49,121 nt of DNA from a bacterium (lineage in GTDB: Bacteria; JAGOBX01): contig JAKPEO010000010.1 in assembly GCA_029551925.1 (NCBI GenBank), forward strand, positions 1 through 49,121. The letters are read 5' to 3'. Numbering within the stretch: position 1 is the first letter of the stretch; the number at the start of each line of letters is the position of its first letter. Under the pieces are notes generated by a model. The model made no database searches. It was not told the origin of the DNA and was given only the letters and a program-made list of their open reading frames with translations. The position numbers and the translations under genes were made by a program. Below, one piece after another: positions 15,907-25,386 of this stretch.

Positions 15907-16239
15907 TCATCTTATTTCTATTTTTTTCATCTCGTCATTTGCTATATTTTCGTCTATCGCAAAACAATGCGGACAATATTCTTTATATATTAATTTTTTT
16001 TTAAAACAATTTCCGCAATAAATTAACTCGCCTTTTGGTCTTACTGTAAAATATGCTATTAAATAGCAAATGTAAAACAAAAAAGCATATTTATTTATCA
16101 ATAAATTTTCAGATATTTCTAATACTATTGCCAAACAACTTATCAATATCGCAATAAAATTTCCATAATTGCGATTTTTGAAGTCATTAGCAATATACAA
16201 TCCGCTAATTATATAAAATCCAATCTTAAACCATAACAT
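15907..16239 (-). CDS. Small membrane protein with C-terminal zinc-ribbon-like motif
   Basis: A 110-residue protein of unknown function. Three hydrophobic stretches, at about residues 3-16, 27-42 and 48-66, look like membrane segments. They are followed by a cytoplasmic-type zinc ribbon, YCGNCFKKKLIYKEYCPHCF, with two CxxC pairs. Similar layouts occur in uncharacterised bacterial proteins. It is the first gene after the minus-strand promoter at 16272-16299 and ends 2 bases from tRNA-His. Confidence 0.7.
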   Translation of the reverse strand: MLWFKIGFYIISGLYIANDFKNRNYGNFIAILISCLAIVLEISENLLINKYAFLFYICYLIAYFTVRPKGELIYCGNCFKKKLIYKEYCPHCFAIDENIANDEMKKIEIR

Positions 16240-16271
16240 TGCAAAATATAATGTTTTTTTTTAAACAAGAT

Positions 16272-16299
16272 ATTATATTTAATATTGTTATTAAGTCAA
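16272..16299 (-). promoter_or_regulatory. Sigma-70-type promoter for the membrane protein-tRNA-His-DUF2934 operon
   Basis: Read on the minus strand, TTGACT (16299-16294) and TATAAT (16277-16272) are separated by 16 bases. The predicted transcript start is near 16265, about 25 bases before the ATG at 16239. Confidence 0.72.
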
Positions 16300-16337
16300 G
16301 TTTTTTTATTTATTTTTTTAACTTTGACAATTATAAG

Positions 16338-16397
16338 CGGCATTGAAGAGCAAAATGAAATGCTGATAATATTAAAGCATCCGCGCTCTGACAGCCG
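16338..16397. other. Structured intergenic element of unknown role
   Basis: Three nested stems stack around one axis: CGGC/GCCG (16338-16341 with 16394-16397), AGAGC/GCTCT (16347-16351 with 16385-16389) and ATGCT/AGCAT (16360-16364 with 16376-16380). The stretch is more G+C-rich than its surroundings and lies between two divergent promoters. It could be a small RNA, a remnant or a protein-binding site. No promoter clearly serves it. Confidence 0.3.
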
Positions 16398-16430
16398 GTT
16401 ATGATGCGAAAAAAATTCAGTATTAAAAAC

Positions 16431-16459
16431 TTGACATCGATTGATTATATAAGTAAAAT
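16431..16459 (+). promoter_or_regulatory. Sigma-70-type promoter directly abutting the histidine-kinase start
   Basis: TTGACA (16431-16436), 17 bases, TAAAAT (16454-16459). The expected transcript start is 16466 or 16467, while the ATG is at 16469, so the message would be essentially leaderless. No ribosome-binding sequence precedes the ATG. Confidence 0.75.
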
Positions 16460-16468
16460 AAAAAAATT

Positions 16469-18013
16469 ATGGATAAATTAGACGAACAACGAAAATTTTT
16501 TGAGCAAATAGCGTCGATATATTTAGCATTAGAATCGAAAATCAATATAAATGAATTATTGGCGACTATAAGTTTTGAAATCACAAAGTTTTTAGCAGCA
16601 GAACGAACATCGCTATTTTTGTATAACAAACAAGAAAATGTGCTGTTCACAAAAGTTGCAGAAGGGCTGGAAGACAAAATTATAAAATTAAAAATAGGCC
16701 AGGGTATAGCCGGCCGTGTAGCAGAAACTAAAAAGCCTTATATATCTAATGATGTGTATAATTGCCCATATTTTGATTCGACATTTGATAAATTATTTAA
16801 TTATAAAACTCGCAATACTTTGTGTATGCCGCTAATTAATCCGCAAAATGAAATAGTGGGGATAATACAGGTTCTGAATAAAATTAACGGCGAATTTGAT
16901 GAAAGCGATATAGAAAAACTGGGATATTTAACCACTATAACGGCTGTAGCATTGGATAATGCAAAATTATTTGAAGAGTTGAAAGAATTAAAAGAGTATA
17001 ATGAAAATATTATTGACACAGTAAATTTCGGGATAATAGTAATAAATCATCAAAATAAAATAAGATCGTTTAATACAAATTTTGAAAAATTTTTGGAAGA
17101 AAATAATATTCCGATAACTCGCGATATTTTTGAAATATTATATTTTATAGATGATTTAGAAAAATTTATAAATGACTGTCGAAAAAACCGATATAAACAA
17201 GTGAACGAATATACTTGTTTGTTAAACAATCATCGTAAATATTTTAATATAAAATTCATAAAATTGTTGAATTCCGAAGATTATGTTTTGATTATATTAG
17301 ACGATGCAACTGAATTTGTATCATTAAAAAAATCTGAACATTTAGCGATAATCGGAAAATTCGCGTCTTCAATTATTCACGATATAAAATCGCCGTTAGC
17401 GATTATCAGTGGCTATACGCAATTGATACATTCGCGCACAGATAAATCAGAAATAAAAAAATTTTCCGAGACGATATTAGAAGAAATTGATAGATTAGTA
17501 AATATGTCTCGTGAAATTTTGGAATTTGCCAAAGGCGAATTAACATTAAATAATTCTGTAATAAAAATCAGTGATTTTATAAAATTGATAGAAAATAATA
17601 CCAAAATAATGCTTGAAAATGAAAGTATGCAATTTGAAGTAAATATTATAGATGATGCTTTTGTTAATATAGATATTGAACGATTTAAACGAGTAATCTA
17701 TAATATTGTCCAAAATGCGATAAGCGCAATGAAACCTAACGGATTATTTAAAATTGAAATAAAGAAAAATACGATTAATAAAATAGATATTTATTTAATT
17801 GATAATGGCATAGGAATGTCTGAAAAATTGCAAAAAATGATATTTGAACCGTTTGTGTCCTATAATAAACGCAATGGTACTGGTTTAGGAATGGCGATAG
17901 TTAAGAAAGTGTTAGAAGAACACGGCGGAAATATAGCGGTAGAAAGCAAAGAAAATAAAGGCACAAAATTTATAATAACTTTACCGATAATAAATATTGA
18001 CGAAGTAGATTAA
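16469..18013 (+). CDS. GAF-PAS-like soluble sensor histidine kinase
   Basis: A 514-residue cytoplasmic sensor kinase without membrane segments. Domains in order are a GAF domain (about 15-165, with GQGIAGRVAETKKPYISNDV), a PAS-like region (about 168-280), a HisKA dimerization domain with the phospho-acceptor His304 in IIHDIKSPLAII, and a GHKL ATPase domain with N-box NIVQNAISAM (Asn416), DNGIGMS and GTGLGMAIVKKVLEEHGG. This resembles NtrB/AtoS-like kinases. No response regulator gene lies nearby, so the partner is unknown. It heads the plus-strand run with panB. Confidence 0.88.
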   Translation: MDKLDEQRKFFEQIASIYLALESKININELLATISFEITKFLAAERTSLFLYNKQENVLFTKVAEGLEDKIIKLKIGQGIAGRVAETKKPYISNDVYNCPYFDSTFDKLFNYKTRNTLCMPLINPQNEIVGIIQVLNKINGEFDESDIEKLGYLTTITAVALDNAKLFEELKELKEYNENIIDTVNFGIIVINHQNKIRSFNTNFEKFLEENNIPITRDIFEILYFIDDLEKFINDCRKNRYKQVNEYTCLLNNHRKYFNIKFIKLLNSEDYVLIILDDATEFVSLKKSEHLAIIGKFASSIIHDIKSPLAIISGYTQLIHSRTDKSEIKKFSETILEEIDRLVNMSREILEFAKGELTLNNSVIKISDFIKLIENNTKIMLENESMQFEVNIIDDAFVNIDIERFKRVIYNIVQNAISAMKPNGLFKIEIKKNTINKIDIYLIDNGIGMSEKLQKMIFEPFVSYNKRNGTGLGMAIVKKVLEEHGGNIAVESKENKGTKFIITLPIINIDEVD

Positions 18014-18036
18014 ATGGAAAGGACAAAATTATTTTT

Positions 18037-18885
18037 ATGTCGAAAATAACAATAGAAATTATCAAATTGCGAAAAAAAGAGAATCAAAAATTAACAATGC
18101 TGACTGGCTATGATTATACTGTGGCGCGAATAATAGATGCTTGCGGTATAGATATAATACTTGTCGGCGATTCATTAGGAAATGTAATACAAGGTAAACC
18201 TAATACATTATCAGTCACAATTGATGAAATAATATATCATACTAAATGCGTGAGCGCCGCAGTAAAAAATTCTTTTATTTTGGCGGATATGCCGTTTTTA
18301 TCGTATCAGATATCCGAACGCGATGCTATATTGAACGCCGGTAATTTATTGAAATTAGGCGGCGCAAACGGCGTGAAATTAGAAGGCGGCGCAGAACTAA
18401 AAGATTTAGTGAAAAAATTGACGCAATACGGAATACCAGTAGCCGGACACATTGGTTTAACGCCGCAGTATATAAATAGTTTAAGCGGCTATAAAGTGCA
18501 GGGTAAGACTCCTGAAAAAATCAAGCAATTAATAAATGACGCGTTAGCATTGCAAGAATCCGGTGCATTTTGCATAATATTAGAATGTATTCCGGAAGAA
18601 GTAAGCAAAATAATAACTGAAAAATTAGAGATTCCGACAATCGGTATAGGTGCAGGCAAATATTGTGATGGTCAGGTTTTGGTGATAAATGATTTATTAG
18701 GATTGACAAACGATTTTCGTCCGAAATTTGTCAAATCATACATTAATTTGCATCTGCAAATTACAGACGCTGTTATCCAATATAAAAATGAAGTATTGAA
18801 ATCAGTATTTCCGGATGCGCAGCACTCATTTAATTTAACAGAAGATTGTTTAAAAGATTTACAAATGGAGTATAAAACAAAATGA
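18037..18885 (+). CDS. panB: 3-methyl-2-oxobutanoate hydroxymethyltransferase
   Basis: A 282-residue PanB, which transfers a hydroxymethyl group from methylene-tetrahydrofolate to 2-oxoisovalerate, the first step of pantothenate synthesis. Signatures are MLTGYDYTVARIIDACGID, LVGDSLGNVIQG, ADMPFLSY, GGANGVKLEGG, AGHIGLTPQ and PTIGIGAGKYCDGQVLV. Length is typical. Its stop overlaps the next ATG. Another coenzyme A gene, coaBC, lies two genes downstream, so this operon supports coenzyme A supply. Confidence 0.95.
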   Translation: MSKITIEIIKLRKKENQKLTMLTGYDYTVARIIDACGIDIILVGDSLGNVIQGKPNTLSVTIDEIIYHTKCVSAAVKNSFILADMPFLSYQISERDAILNAGNLLKLGGANGVKLEGGAELKDLVKKLTQYGIPVAGHIGLTPQYINSLSGYKVQGKTPEKIKQLINDALALQESGAFCIILECIPEEVSKIITEKLEIPTIGIGAGKYCDGQVLVINDLLGLTNDFRPKFVKSYINLHLQITDAVIQYKNEVLKSVFPDAQHSFNLTEDCLKDLQMEYKTK

Positions 18886-19910
18886 AAAGCAAAGTATTGA
18901 GTTTTCCATTAATGATTATTTTAGGAATAGGTTTATTTTTCAGCAGTAAATGGATTGGGTCAAAATTCATTTCATTCCAATTAGAAACCGTTAGTATAGA
19001 CAATGAAGGTAAAAATGAAGAAGATGAGGATATTCGTAAAAGTTTAGAAGGCGAGGGTTCAGAACAAGCGAATATAATTTTGACTGTTACAGCTAAAAAT
19101 ACTGAAATAAAGGAATATCGCAGCAGTCGTTCAAAGACAATTGTTTTGGTGTATGAAAATGAAATATTAAAGACAATAGATTATTTCAAGGGCTGGTTTA
19201 GAGTAATAACTACTTCTGGCGAAGTTGGCTGGATTAATGAAAAAAATGTAGAACATAAAAAAACGCAGGTGCCAGAAGGCGTATTTCCTACGGAAATAGC
19301 AAGTTTTTCACCGAGCGCATTAAAATCAGAAATTGCTAAAAAACGTAGAACAGGGCTTCCGATAATAATTGCAAAATCGCGCGTTATTCCAGTAAGATTA
19401 GGCCCGTCTAACTTTTTTAAATTAATAGATAAAACTTATCGCGGTGAAGTGCATAATGTCTATGCTTATAATGACGGCTGGTTTGAAATTCGTATGCAGA
19501 GCGGCGAGTTCGGCTGGGTTAAACGCGAACATTTTGATACTTTGTTTTTTTATAATCCGAATACTGATGAATTACAATTCGGCACGCAGGAGTCATTTTC
19601 TAAAATGTTTAAACCGCTTTTTGTTTTAACACCAAAAGCAAATAAAGTTTTGAAATTTTTAACAGGACCGGAAATAGATTACAGCACAATAAAAGAAATT
19701 AAAGTTTCTGATAAATTAATTGGCTACGGCAGATCCGGACAAAATTGGTTTTTAGTATATGATGAGCAAAGCAGGGTTTTGGGCTGGCTCAGAAAAGATA
19801 ATTTTGAAAGCGTAACGCAATTTAAAGAAGAAGCGCACCCGACAGCAGCGGTGATAGAAGAAAAAATAACTGAAGAAAAAACCGAAGAAACATCATCAGA
19901 AAATCAATAA
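18882..19910 (+). CDS. Membrane-anchored protein with three SH3-like repeats
   Basis: A 342-residue protein with one N-terminal membrane anchor (about residues 5-24), so the rest is probably periplasmic. Three bacterial SH3-type repeats can be seen from their conserved tryptophan pairs: GWFRVITTSGEVGWINEKNVE, GWFEIRMQSGEFGWVKREHF and NWFLVYDEQSRVLGWLRKDNF. Such domains often bind peptidoglycan. The C-terminal 30 residues are a charged Glu/Thr tail. It overlaps panB by 4 bases. It has no enzyme motif, so a wall-binding or scaffold role is inferred. Confidence 0.75.
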   Translation: MKSKVLSFPLMIILGIGLFFSSKWIGSKFISFQLETVSIDNEGKNEEDEDIRKSLEGEGSEQANIILTVTAKNTEIKEYRSSRSKTIVLVYENEILKTIDYFKGWFRVITTSGEVGWINEKNVEHKKTQVPEGVFPTEIASFSPSALKSEIAKKRRTGLPIIIAKSRVIPVRLGPSNFFKLIDKTYRGEVHNVYAYNDGWFEIRMQSGEFGWVKREHFDTLFFYNPNTDELQFGTQESFSKMFKPLFVLTPKANKVLKFLTGPEIDYSTIKEIKVSDKLIGYGRSGQNWFLVYDEQSRVLGWLRKDNFESVTQFKEEAHPTAAVIEEKITEEKTEETSSENQ

Positions 19911-19938
19911 AATATAAATAGCAACAAATTTTGATTTT

Positions 19939-21147
19939 ATGCTGAATAATAAGAAAATTTTAATAGGCATCACAGGCGGAATCGCCGCATATAAAATTTT
20001 GATTTTAATTAGTAAATTGATTAAGCAGAATTGTCAGATAAAAGTTATAATGACAAAAAACGCTGAAAAATTTATTACAAAATTAGCAGTTCAGACAATT
20101 TCACAAAATAAAGTTTATACGGATATGTTTGCAACCGATGATTTTGAAATAGATCATATTGCGCTTGCTGATTGGGCGGATTTAATGATAGTAGCGCCGG
20201 CAACTGCAAATATCATCGGAAAATTTGCTAATGGTATAGCAGATGATTTATTGTCCACGACTTTTTTGTCTTTTTCGAGCAGTAAAAAAATTTTTATTGC
20301 TCCGGCAATGAATTCTAAAATGTATGAAAATTTTATAGTGCGGAAAAATATTGAAAAATTAAAAGAGTCTAATAAAAATTTGAATATTATTGCACCAGAC
20401 GAAGGAATATTAGCTTGCGGCGCAAAAGGTATTGGCAGATTGCCGGAACCTGAAATTATTTTGGAATACATAGATAATTTTTTATATTTTGACAATTTGC
20501 CGCTTAAAGGCAAAAAAATTGTGATAACAGCGGGCCCGACGCGCGAATATATTGATCCTGTGCGTTATATATCAAATGATTCTTCTGGCGCGCAGGGCTA
20601 TGCAATAGCCAATGCTTGCGCTGGCGCCGGCGCTGATGTTATATTGATAAGCGGTAAAGTTTCAAATTCAATTGCTCTTATCAATACAATAAAAAAAATC
20701 GATGTAATTGATTCTGCTGAAATGTTTGAGGCAGTAAAAAATAATTTTAAAAATAGCGATATTTTCATATCTTGCGCTGCGGTAGCGGACTATAAACCGC
20801 TTGATTATTCAGCCAATAAATTGAAAAAAGACAATGATGATTTAATGCTGCGTTTAACAAAAACGCAGGATATTCTTGAATGGTGCGGAAAAAATAAAAA
20901 AAAACAAATAATAGTTGGTTTTGCCGCAGAAACCGAAAATCTAATAGAAAACGCCAAACTAAAAATGCAGAAAAAGAATTGTGATTTATTAATTGCCAAT
21001 TCCACTGAAAATATTGGTAAATCCACAAATAAAATTTTTGTACTTTCAAAAGATAATATTCAAGAATTTTCAGAAACCGCAAAACAAGAGACTGCAAAAA
21101 TCATTGTGTCTGCAATATTGAAAAAAATAAATGAATATACAAACTAA
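19939..21147 (+). CDS. coaBC: Bifunctional phosphopantothenoylcysteine decarboxylase/synthetase
   Basis: A 402-residue CoaBC (Dfp) that joins cysteine to phosphopantothenate and decarboxylates the product in coenzyme A synthesis. The N-terminal flavin-dependent CoaC half has GITGGIAAYK, HIALADWADLMIVAPATAN, the PAMNSKMY motif and the flap GILACGAKGIGRLPEP with its catalytic cysteine. The CoaB half starts near residue 193 with KIVITAGPTREYIDPVRYISN and contains FISCAAVADYKP and KTQDILEW. Both halves look intact. It is followed by a glycosyltransferase gene that overlaps its end by 17 bases. Confidence 0.95.
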   Translation: MLNNKKILIGITGGIAAYKILILISKLIKQNCQIKVIMTKNAEKFITKLAVQTISQNKVYTDMFATDDFEIDHIALADWADLMIVAPATANIIGKFANGIADDLLSTTFLSFSSSKKIFIAPAMNSKMYENFIVRKNIEKLKESNKNLNIIAPDEGILACGAKGIGRLPEPEIILEYIDNFLYFDNLPLKGKKIVITAGPTREYIDPVRYISNDSSGAQGYAIANACAGAGADVILISGKVSNSIALINTIKKIDVIDSAEMFEAVKNNFKNSDIFISCAAVADYKPLDYSANKLKKDNDDLMLRLTKTQDILEWCGKNKKKQIIVGFAAETENLIENAKLKMQKKNCDLLIANSTENIGKSTNKIFVLSKDNIQEFSETAKQETAKIIVSAILKKINEYTN

Positions 21148-21997
21148 AAAAAAACGCGAGTATTGTTATTCGGTAGTGATTTGCGCATATAATTCTGAAA
21201 GATATATTAAAGATTGCATTGATTCTGTTCTTATGCAATTAACTGCAAATGATGAATTAATAATAATTAATGACGGTTCTACTGATAATACAAAAAAAAT
21301 ATTGGATGGTTATGCAAATAATGCGCGCATAAAAATAATTTCTAATCCTACAAATTTTGGATTAGCAGTAAGTAGAAATATAGCTTATAAATCAGCAAAT
21401 AATGAAATAATATTTTATATTGATTCGGATACTATTTTGCCAGAGGGCATAATAGAAAAAATCGATGAATATTTTGTAAATAATCGCGATTTATCTGCAT
21501 TAACAGGCCAGGGCATAGAGTTAAATAAAAAAAATAAATATGATGAATGGCGTTATTTGTTTTTTTCGCAGACCCAAGGTAAAATTGAAAAAAAAAATCC
21601 GCGATATTTGTCCGGTTTATGTATGGCTGTAAAAAAAAATGCGCTGTTGAATTTACAGGGATTTAACGAAAATTACCGGACGCACGCGGAAGATGTTGAT
21701 TTTGCTTATAAATTAAGAAATGCACAAATGAAGTATATTTATTCGCCTGATATTTTTGTATTTCATAATAGAACAGATAATGAAGAAAGTTTAAAAAAAA
21801 TGGCGTTTAATCATATTTATTGGTCTATCATAGTTCATAAAAATAATGGTAGAAATTATATTGCCAAATATTTTTTTGCGAGTTTTAAAATATTAATCAG
21901 TCAGATATTGAAATGTGTTGCGCTGCGCAAATTTTATTTGATAGATATTTCATTTAAGATTTTTTTTGTGAGATTAAAAGCAATTTTAAAAATATAG
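21131..21997 (+). CDS. Family 2 glycosyltransferase
   Basis: A 288-residue GT-A fold glycosyltransferase. The opening YSVVICAYNSERYIKDCIDS, INDGSTDNT and the metal-binding IDSDTI are typical of GT2 enzymes that use nucleotide sugars, followed by SGLCMAVKKNALLNLQGFNEN and AEDVDFAYKL. The C-terminal 60 residues are hydrophobic and basic and may touch the membrane. It probably builds surface glycan. The acceptor is unknown. The start overlaps coaBC. Confidence 0.85.
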   Translation: MNIQTKKKREYCYSVVICAYNSERYIKDCIDSVLMQLTANDELIIINDGSTDNTKKILDGYANNARIKIISNPTNFGLAVSRNIAYKSANNEIIFYIDSDTILPEGIIEKIDEYFVNNRDLSALTGQGIELNKKNKYDEWRYLFFSQTQGKIEKKNPRYLSGLCMAVKKNALLNLQGFNENYRTHAEDVDFAYKLRNAQMKYIYSPDIFVFHNRTDNEESLKKMAFNHIYWSIIVHKNNGRNYIAKYFFASFKILISQILKCVALRKFYLIDISFKIFFVRLKAILKI

Positions 21998-22121
21998 TTA
22001 ATAACTTATCTACTATCTGTTCGAATAGCGTTATTCTTTCTTGTTAGTGAAATACTTAATTGAATATGAAAATCTATATTTTTTATAAATTGTTTACTTG
22101 GTTCTGCTGGACTTTTTTATC

Positions 22122-22149
22122 TTGACTTTTTTTTATTTTTTTTTATTTT
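22122..22149 (+). promoter_or_regulatory. Possible promoter for the PBP1A gene
   Basis: TTGACT (22122-22127) and TATTTT (22144-22149) are spaced by 16 bases in the otherwise featureless 155-base gap after the glycosyltransferase. The -10 element is weak, so this is tentative. Confidence 0.4.
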
Positions 22150-22191
22150 GATTTGATTAAAAAAATATATGTTTTTGTTAGGAATGAATTT

Positions 22192-24288
22192 ATGGCAGCA
22201 AGAAGAAAGAATCAAGAGCAAGTTGATAAATTAATATTTTACGGAACGTGGATACTGATATTAATAACAATAGCGATTATAGGTTTTGCTTACGGTGCAT
22301 TTGAAGAGTTATCGAAAGATATGCCGAATTTAGATGAACTTGACAGAGCATCTAAAACTTATACAGATAGATATATTTTGCCGTCGCGCGTATATGATGT
22401 AAATAACGAAGTAATAGCAGAATTTTGGGAAGAAAAGCGAATTTTAATTAATATTGAAGATGTGCCTGACACATTAATAAAAGCGTTTTTAGCAATAGAA
22501 GACAGGGATTTTTATAATCATTATGGTCTAAATTTTAAGAGAATTATAAAAGCAGGGATAGTAAATATAGTCAAACGCGAGGCGTCGCAAGGCGCGAGCA
22601 CAATCACTCAGCAATTAGCGCGGTCATTATATTTAACTCGCAAAAAAAAGATAATAAGAAAATTAAAAGAATGGGTATTATCAATACAATTAGAGCGGCG
22701 TTTTACAAAAAATGAGATATTAGAAGGATATTTTAATAAAATATTTTTAGGGAACGGCGCTTATGGCGTAGAAGCTGCGGCGCGCGTGTATTTTGGCAAA
22801 CATACAAATGAACTTAATTTAGGAGAATGCGCATTGCTTGCGGCATTGCCAAAAGCGCCGTCTTATTATTCGCCTTATAAGAATCCGGATAGAGCGAAAG
22901 CGCGTCAGGAATTAGTTTTATCAGCGATGGTCGAAGAGGGCTTTATAACAGAAGAAGAAAAGCAAAAGACAATGGTAGAATTTTGGGCTAATTTCAGAGA
23001 ATTAGACCATACTCAATTAAATTTAAGTTTTCGCAGCAAATTTAAAGTAGCGCCGCATTTTGGCGAATATATTTATAAATTATTAGTGCGCGATGTTGGT
23101 TTGACCAAACAGCAAATTTATCAAGGCGGCTATCAGATTTATACTACGCTTAATGCTAATTATCAGCGCGCGGCTGAAAAAGTGCTTGGCGAAAAAGTAA
23201 ATGAATATCGTAAAACATTGAAAAAACCGCGAAATACGCCTGCTGAATATAAAGATGAATTGGTGCAGGGCGCATTATTGACGATTGATCCGACAAATGG
23301 CGATATACTTGCAATGTGCGGTGGATCAGAATGGACAGTGAATAATCAAGTGAATAGAATTACGATGACGCCGGGCAGACAGCCGGGCTCGGCATTCAAG
23401 CCGCTGCTTTATTCTTGCGGCATAAATTCCCGAAAGATTACAGCAAGCACAATATTTGTAGATGAGCCGACTACTTTTACGCGTCGCGGAATGCCGCCTT
23501 GGACACCGTCAAATTATAATAATGAATATAATGGCGAAGTTACTGTTCATACCGCATTAGTAAAATCATTGAATGTCGTATCAGCGAAAATTATTGATTT
23601 ACTCGGACCTGGCGATGTTCTTACTTATATTAGAAAATTAGGTATTGAAGCGCCGCTCCAGCCGTATTTAGCGCTTTCATTAGGCGGTCAGGAAATACCG
23701 ATGATTGAAATTATCAATGCGTATTGTGCTTTTGCTAACAACGGATTATTTTATAAACATCGCGCGATAAAAGAAGTAAGAGATAGAAACGGCAATGTAG
23801 TTTATGAACGCGCACCGAGCGTGCCATTTCAAGCGATGTCGCCGGAAGCGGCGTTTATTATGACAAATATAATGACTGATGTTACAAGACCGGGCGGCAC
23901 TGCTGCTGTAATTTCGAGTATTTTACCTAATCGCACAGTCGCTGGAAAAACAGGGACTACTAATGACTATAAAGATGCGTGGTTTATAGGGTATGTTCCC
24001 GGCTTTGTTACAGGTGTATGGATTGGCTATGATAAAGGCAGTATTCCATTAGGCACTCATCAAACAGGCGGTAGATTATCAGCGCCAATCTGGGGCGAAT
24101 ATATGAAGAACGTATTACAAGATAAAAAATTAGATGTAGATAGAGAAATCCCGAAAAATATTACATTTGTCAATGTTTGTCGAGATTCCGGAAAAATCGC
24201 TACGGACGCCTGTCAAAAAGTTATTCGCGAAGCGTTTATAACAGGCACAGAGCCGAAATCATATTGCGATAAGCATAGTTATTATTGA
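22192..24288 (+). CDS. Class A penicillin-binding protein (glycosyltransferase/transpeptidase)
   Basis: A 698-residue PBP1A-type enzyme that polymerises lipid II and cross-links peptidoglycan in the periplasm. One membrane anchor (about 17-40) is followed by a GT51 domain with the catalytic Glu103 in AIEDRDFYNHYG and GASTITQQLARSLYL. The transpeptidase domain has Ser400-x-x-Lys403 (GSAFKPLLY), SLN at 459-461 and KTGTT from Lys586. The frame could extend to TTG at 22153, but AGGA 8 bases before the ATG at 22192 favours the shorter form. A cysteine-containing tail ends CDKHSYY. Confidence 0.94.
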   Translation: MAARRKNQEQVDKLIFYGTWILILITIAIIGFAYGAFEELSKDMPNLDELDRASKTYTDRYILPSRVYDVNNEVIAEFWEEKRILINIEDVPDTLIKAFLAIEDRDFYNHYGLNFKRIIKAGIVNIVKREASQGASTITQQLARSLYLTRKKKIIRKLKEWVLSIQLERRFTKNEILEGYFNKIFLGNGAYGVEAAARVYFGKHTNELNLGECALLAALPKAPSYYSPYKNPDRAKARQELVLSAMVEEGFITEEEKQKTMVEFWANFRELDHTQLNLSFRSKFKVAPHFGEYIYKLLVRDVGLTKQQIYQGGYQIYTTLNANYQRAAEKVLGEKVNEYRKTLKKPRNTPAEYKDELVQGALLTIDPTNGDILAMCGGSEWTVNNQVNRITMTPGRQPGSAFKPLLYSCGINSRKITASTIFVDEPTTFTRRGMPPWTPSNYNNEYNGEVTVHTALVKSLNVVSAKIIDLLGPGDVLTYIRKLGIEAPLQPYLALSLGGQEIPMIEIINAYCAFANNGLFYKHRAIKEVRDRNGNVVYERAPSVPFQAMSPEAAFIMTNIMTDVTRPGGTAAVISSILPNRTVAGKTGTTNDYKDAWFIGYVPGFVTGVWIGYDKGSIPLGTHQTGGRLSAPIWGEYMKNVLQDKKLDVDREIPKNITFVNVCRDSGKIATDACQKVIREAFITGTEPKSYCDKHSYY

Positions 24289-24387
24289 TAAAAAGTGTCA
24301 ATAAAAAATCAAATAAAAAAATTCAGTTTTATATGTGAGAAAAAAATATTATTTTTTATTTTTTTAAGGATTGTTAATTATTAAATT

Positions 24388-25374
24388 ATGGAACCAAAAA
24401 AAAAAATTGTATTAAGCGGAATGAGACCTACTGGCGAATTGCATTTAGGACATTTAGTAGGCGCATTAGAAAATTGGGTAAAATTGCAAGATGAATATCA
24501 AACATTTTATATGGTCGCGGATTGGCATGCGATATCTACTGCATACGAAGATAAATTAGATTTGCCGAATTTGAAATTAGAGATTATCGCTGATTGGCTT
24601 GCGTGCGGTATAGACCCGCAGCGCAGCGCGATATTTATTCAATCAGCTGTCAAAGAACATTCTGAATTGCATTTATTGCTGTCAATGATTACTCCGCTTG
24701 CGTGGGTTGAACGCAATCCGAGCTTTAAAGAAACTATCCAGCAGTTATCGTCGAAAAATATTTCTACTTATGGTTTTTTAGGATATCCTGTTTTACAAGC
24801 TGCGGATATTTTGTTGTATTTGGCTGATTTAGTGCCTGTCGGTATTGACCAACTGCCGCATTTGGAATTAGCGCGCGAAATCGTCAGAAGATTTAATTAC
24901 TTGTATTCTGATACATTTGTCGAGCCGCAGCCGTTATTGACAAATACTCCGAAATTAAGCGGAATAGACAAGCGGAAAATGAGTAAAAGTTATGGCAATT
25001 GCATAAATTTATCTGAAACTGAACAATCATTAAAAACAAAAATAAATTCGATGATAACAGACCCGGCTCGTATTAAACGCGAAGATAAAGGGCATCCGGA
25101 AGTTTGCACTGTGTTTGAATACCACAGTTGTTTTAATAAATCCGAAGTTTCGCAAATATCAGAAGATTGTCGCGCTGCGAAAATCGGATGCGTACAGTGC
25201 AAAAAAAATTTATTTGAAAAATTGAATGATCTAATAACGCCGATTCGTGTCAAACGCAGCGAACTATTGGCTAAACCGGACGATTTAAAAGATATTATTA
25301 ATGACGGCAATAAAAAAGCGCGCAACGCGGCAAGCGCTACAATGGAAATAGTTAGAAAAAATATGAATTTATAA
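24388..25374 (+). CDS. trpS: Tryptophanyl-tRNA synthetase
   Basis: A 328-residue class I synthetase that charges tRNA-Trp. The HIGH-type motif is HLGH (19-22) within SGMRPTGELHLGHLVGAL, and the KMSKS loop is KMSKS at 197-201. GFLGYPVLQAADILLY and GIDQLPHLELAREIVRRFN are diagnostic for TrpS. An insert near residues 265-275 contains two cysteines (GCVQCKK), as in some metal-binding TrpS proteins. It starts the trpS-scpA-scpB cluster, with only 12 bases to scpA. Confidence 0.95.
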   Translation: MEPKKKIVLSGMRPTGELHLGHLVGALENWVKLQDEYQTFYMVADWHAISTAYEDKLDLPNLKLEIIADWLACGIDPQRSAIFIQSAVKEHSELHLLLSMITPLAWVERNPSFKETIQQLSSKNISTYGFLGYPVLQAADILLYLADLVPVGIDQLPHLELAREIVRRFNYLYSDTFVEPQPLLTNTPKLSGIDKRKMSKSYGNCINLSETEQSLKTKINSMITDPARIKREDKGHPEVCTVFEYHSCFNKSEVSQISEDCRAAKIGCVQCKKNLFEKLNDLITPIRVKRSELLAKPDDLKDIINDGNKKARNAASATMEIVRKNMNL

Positions 25375-25386
25375 AAAAATAAAAAA

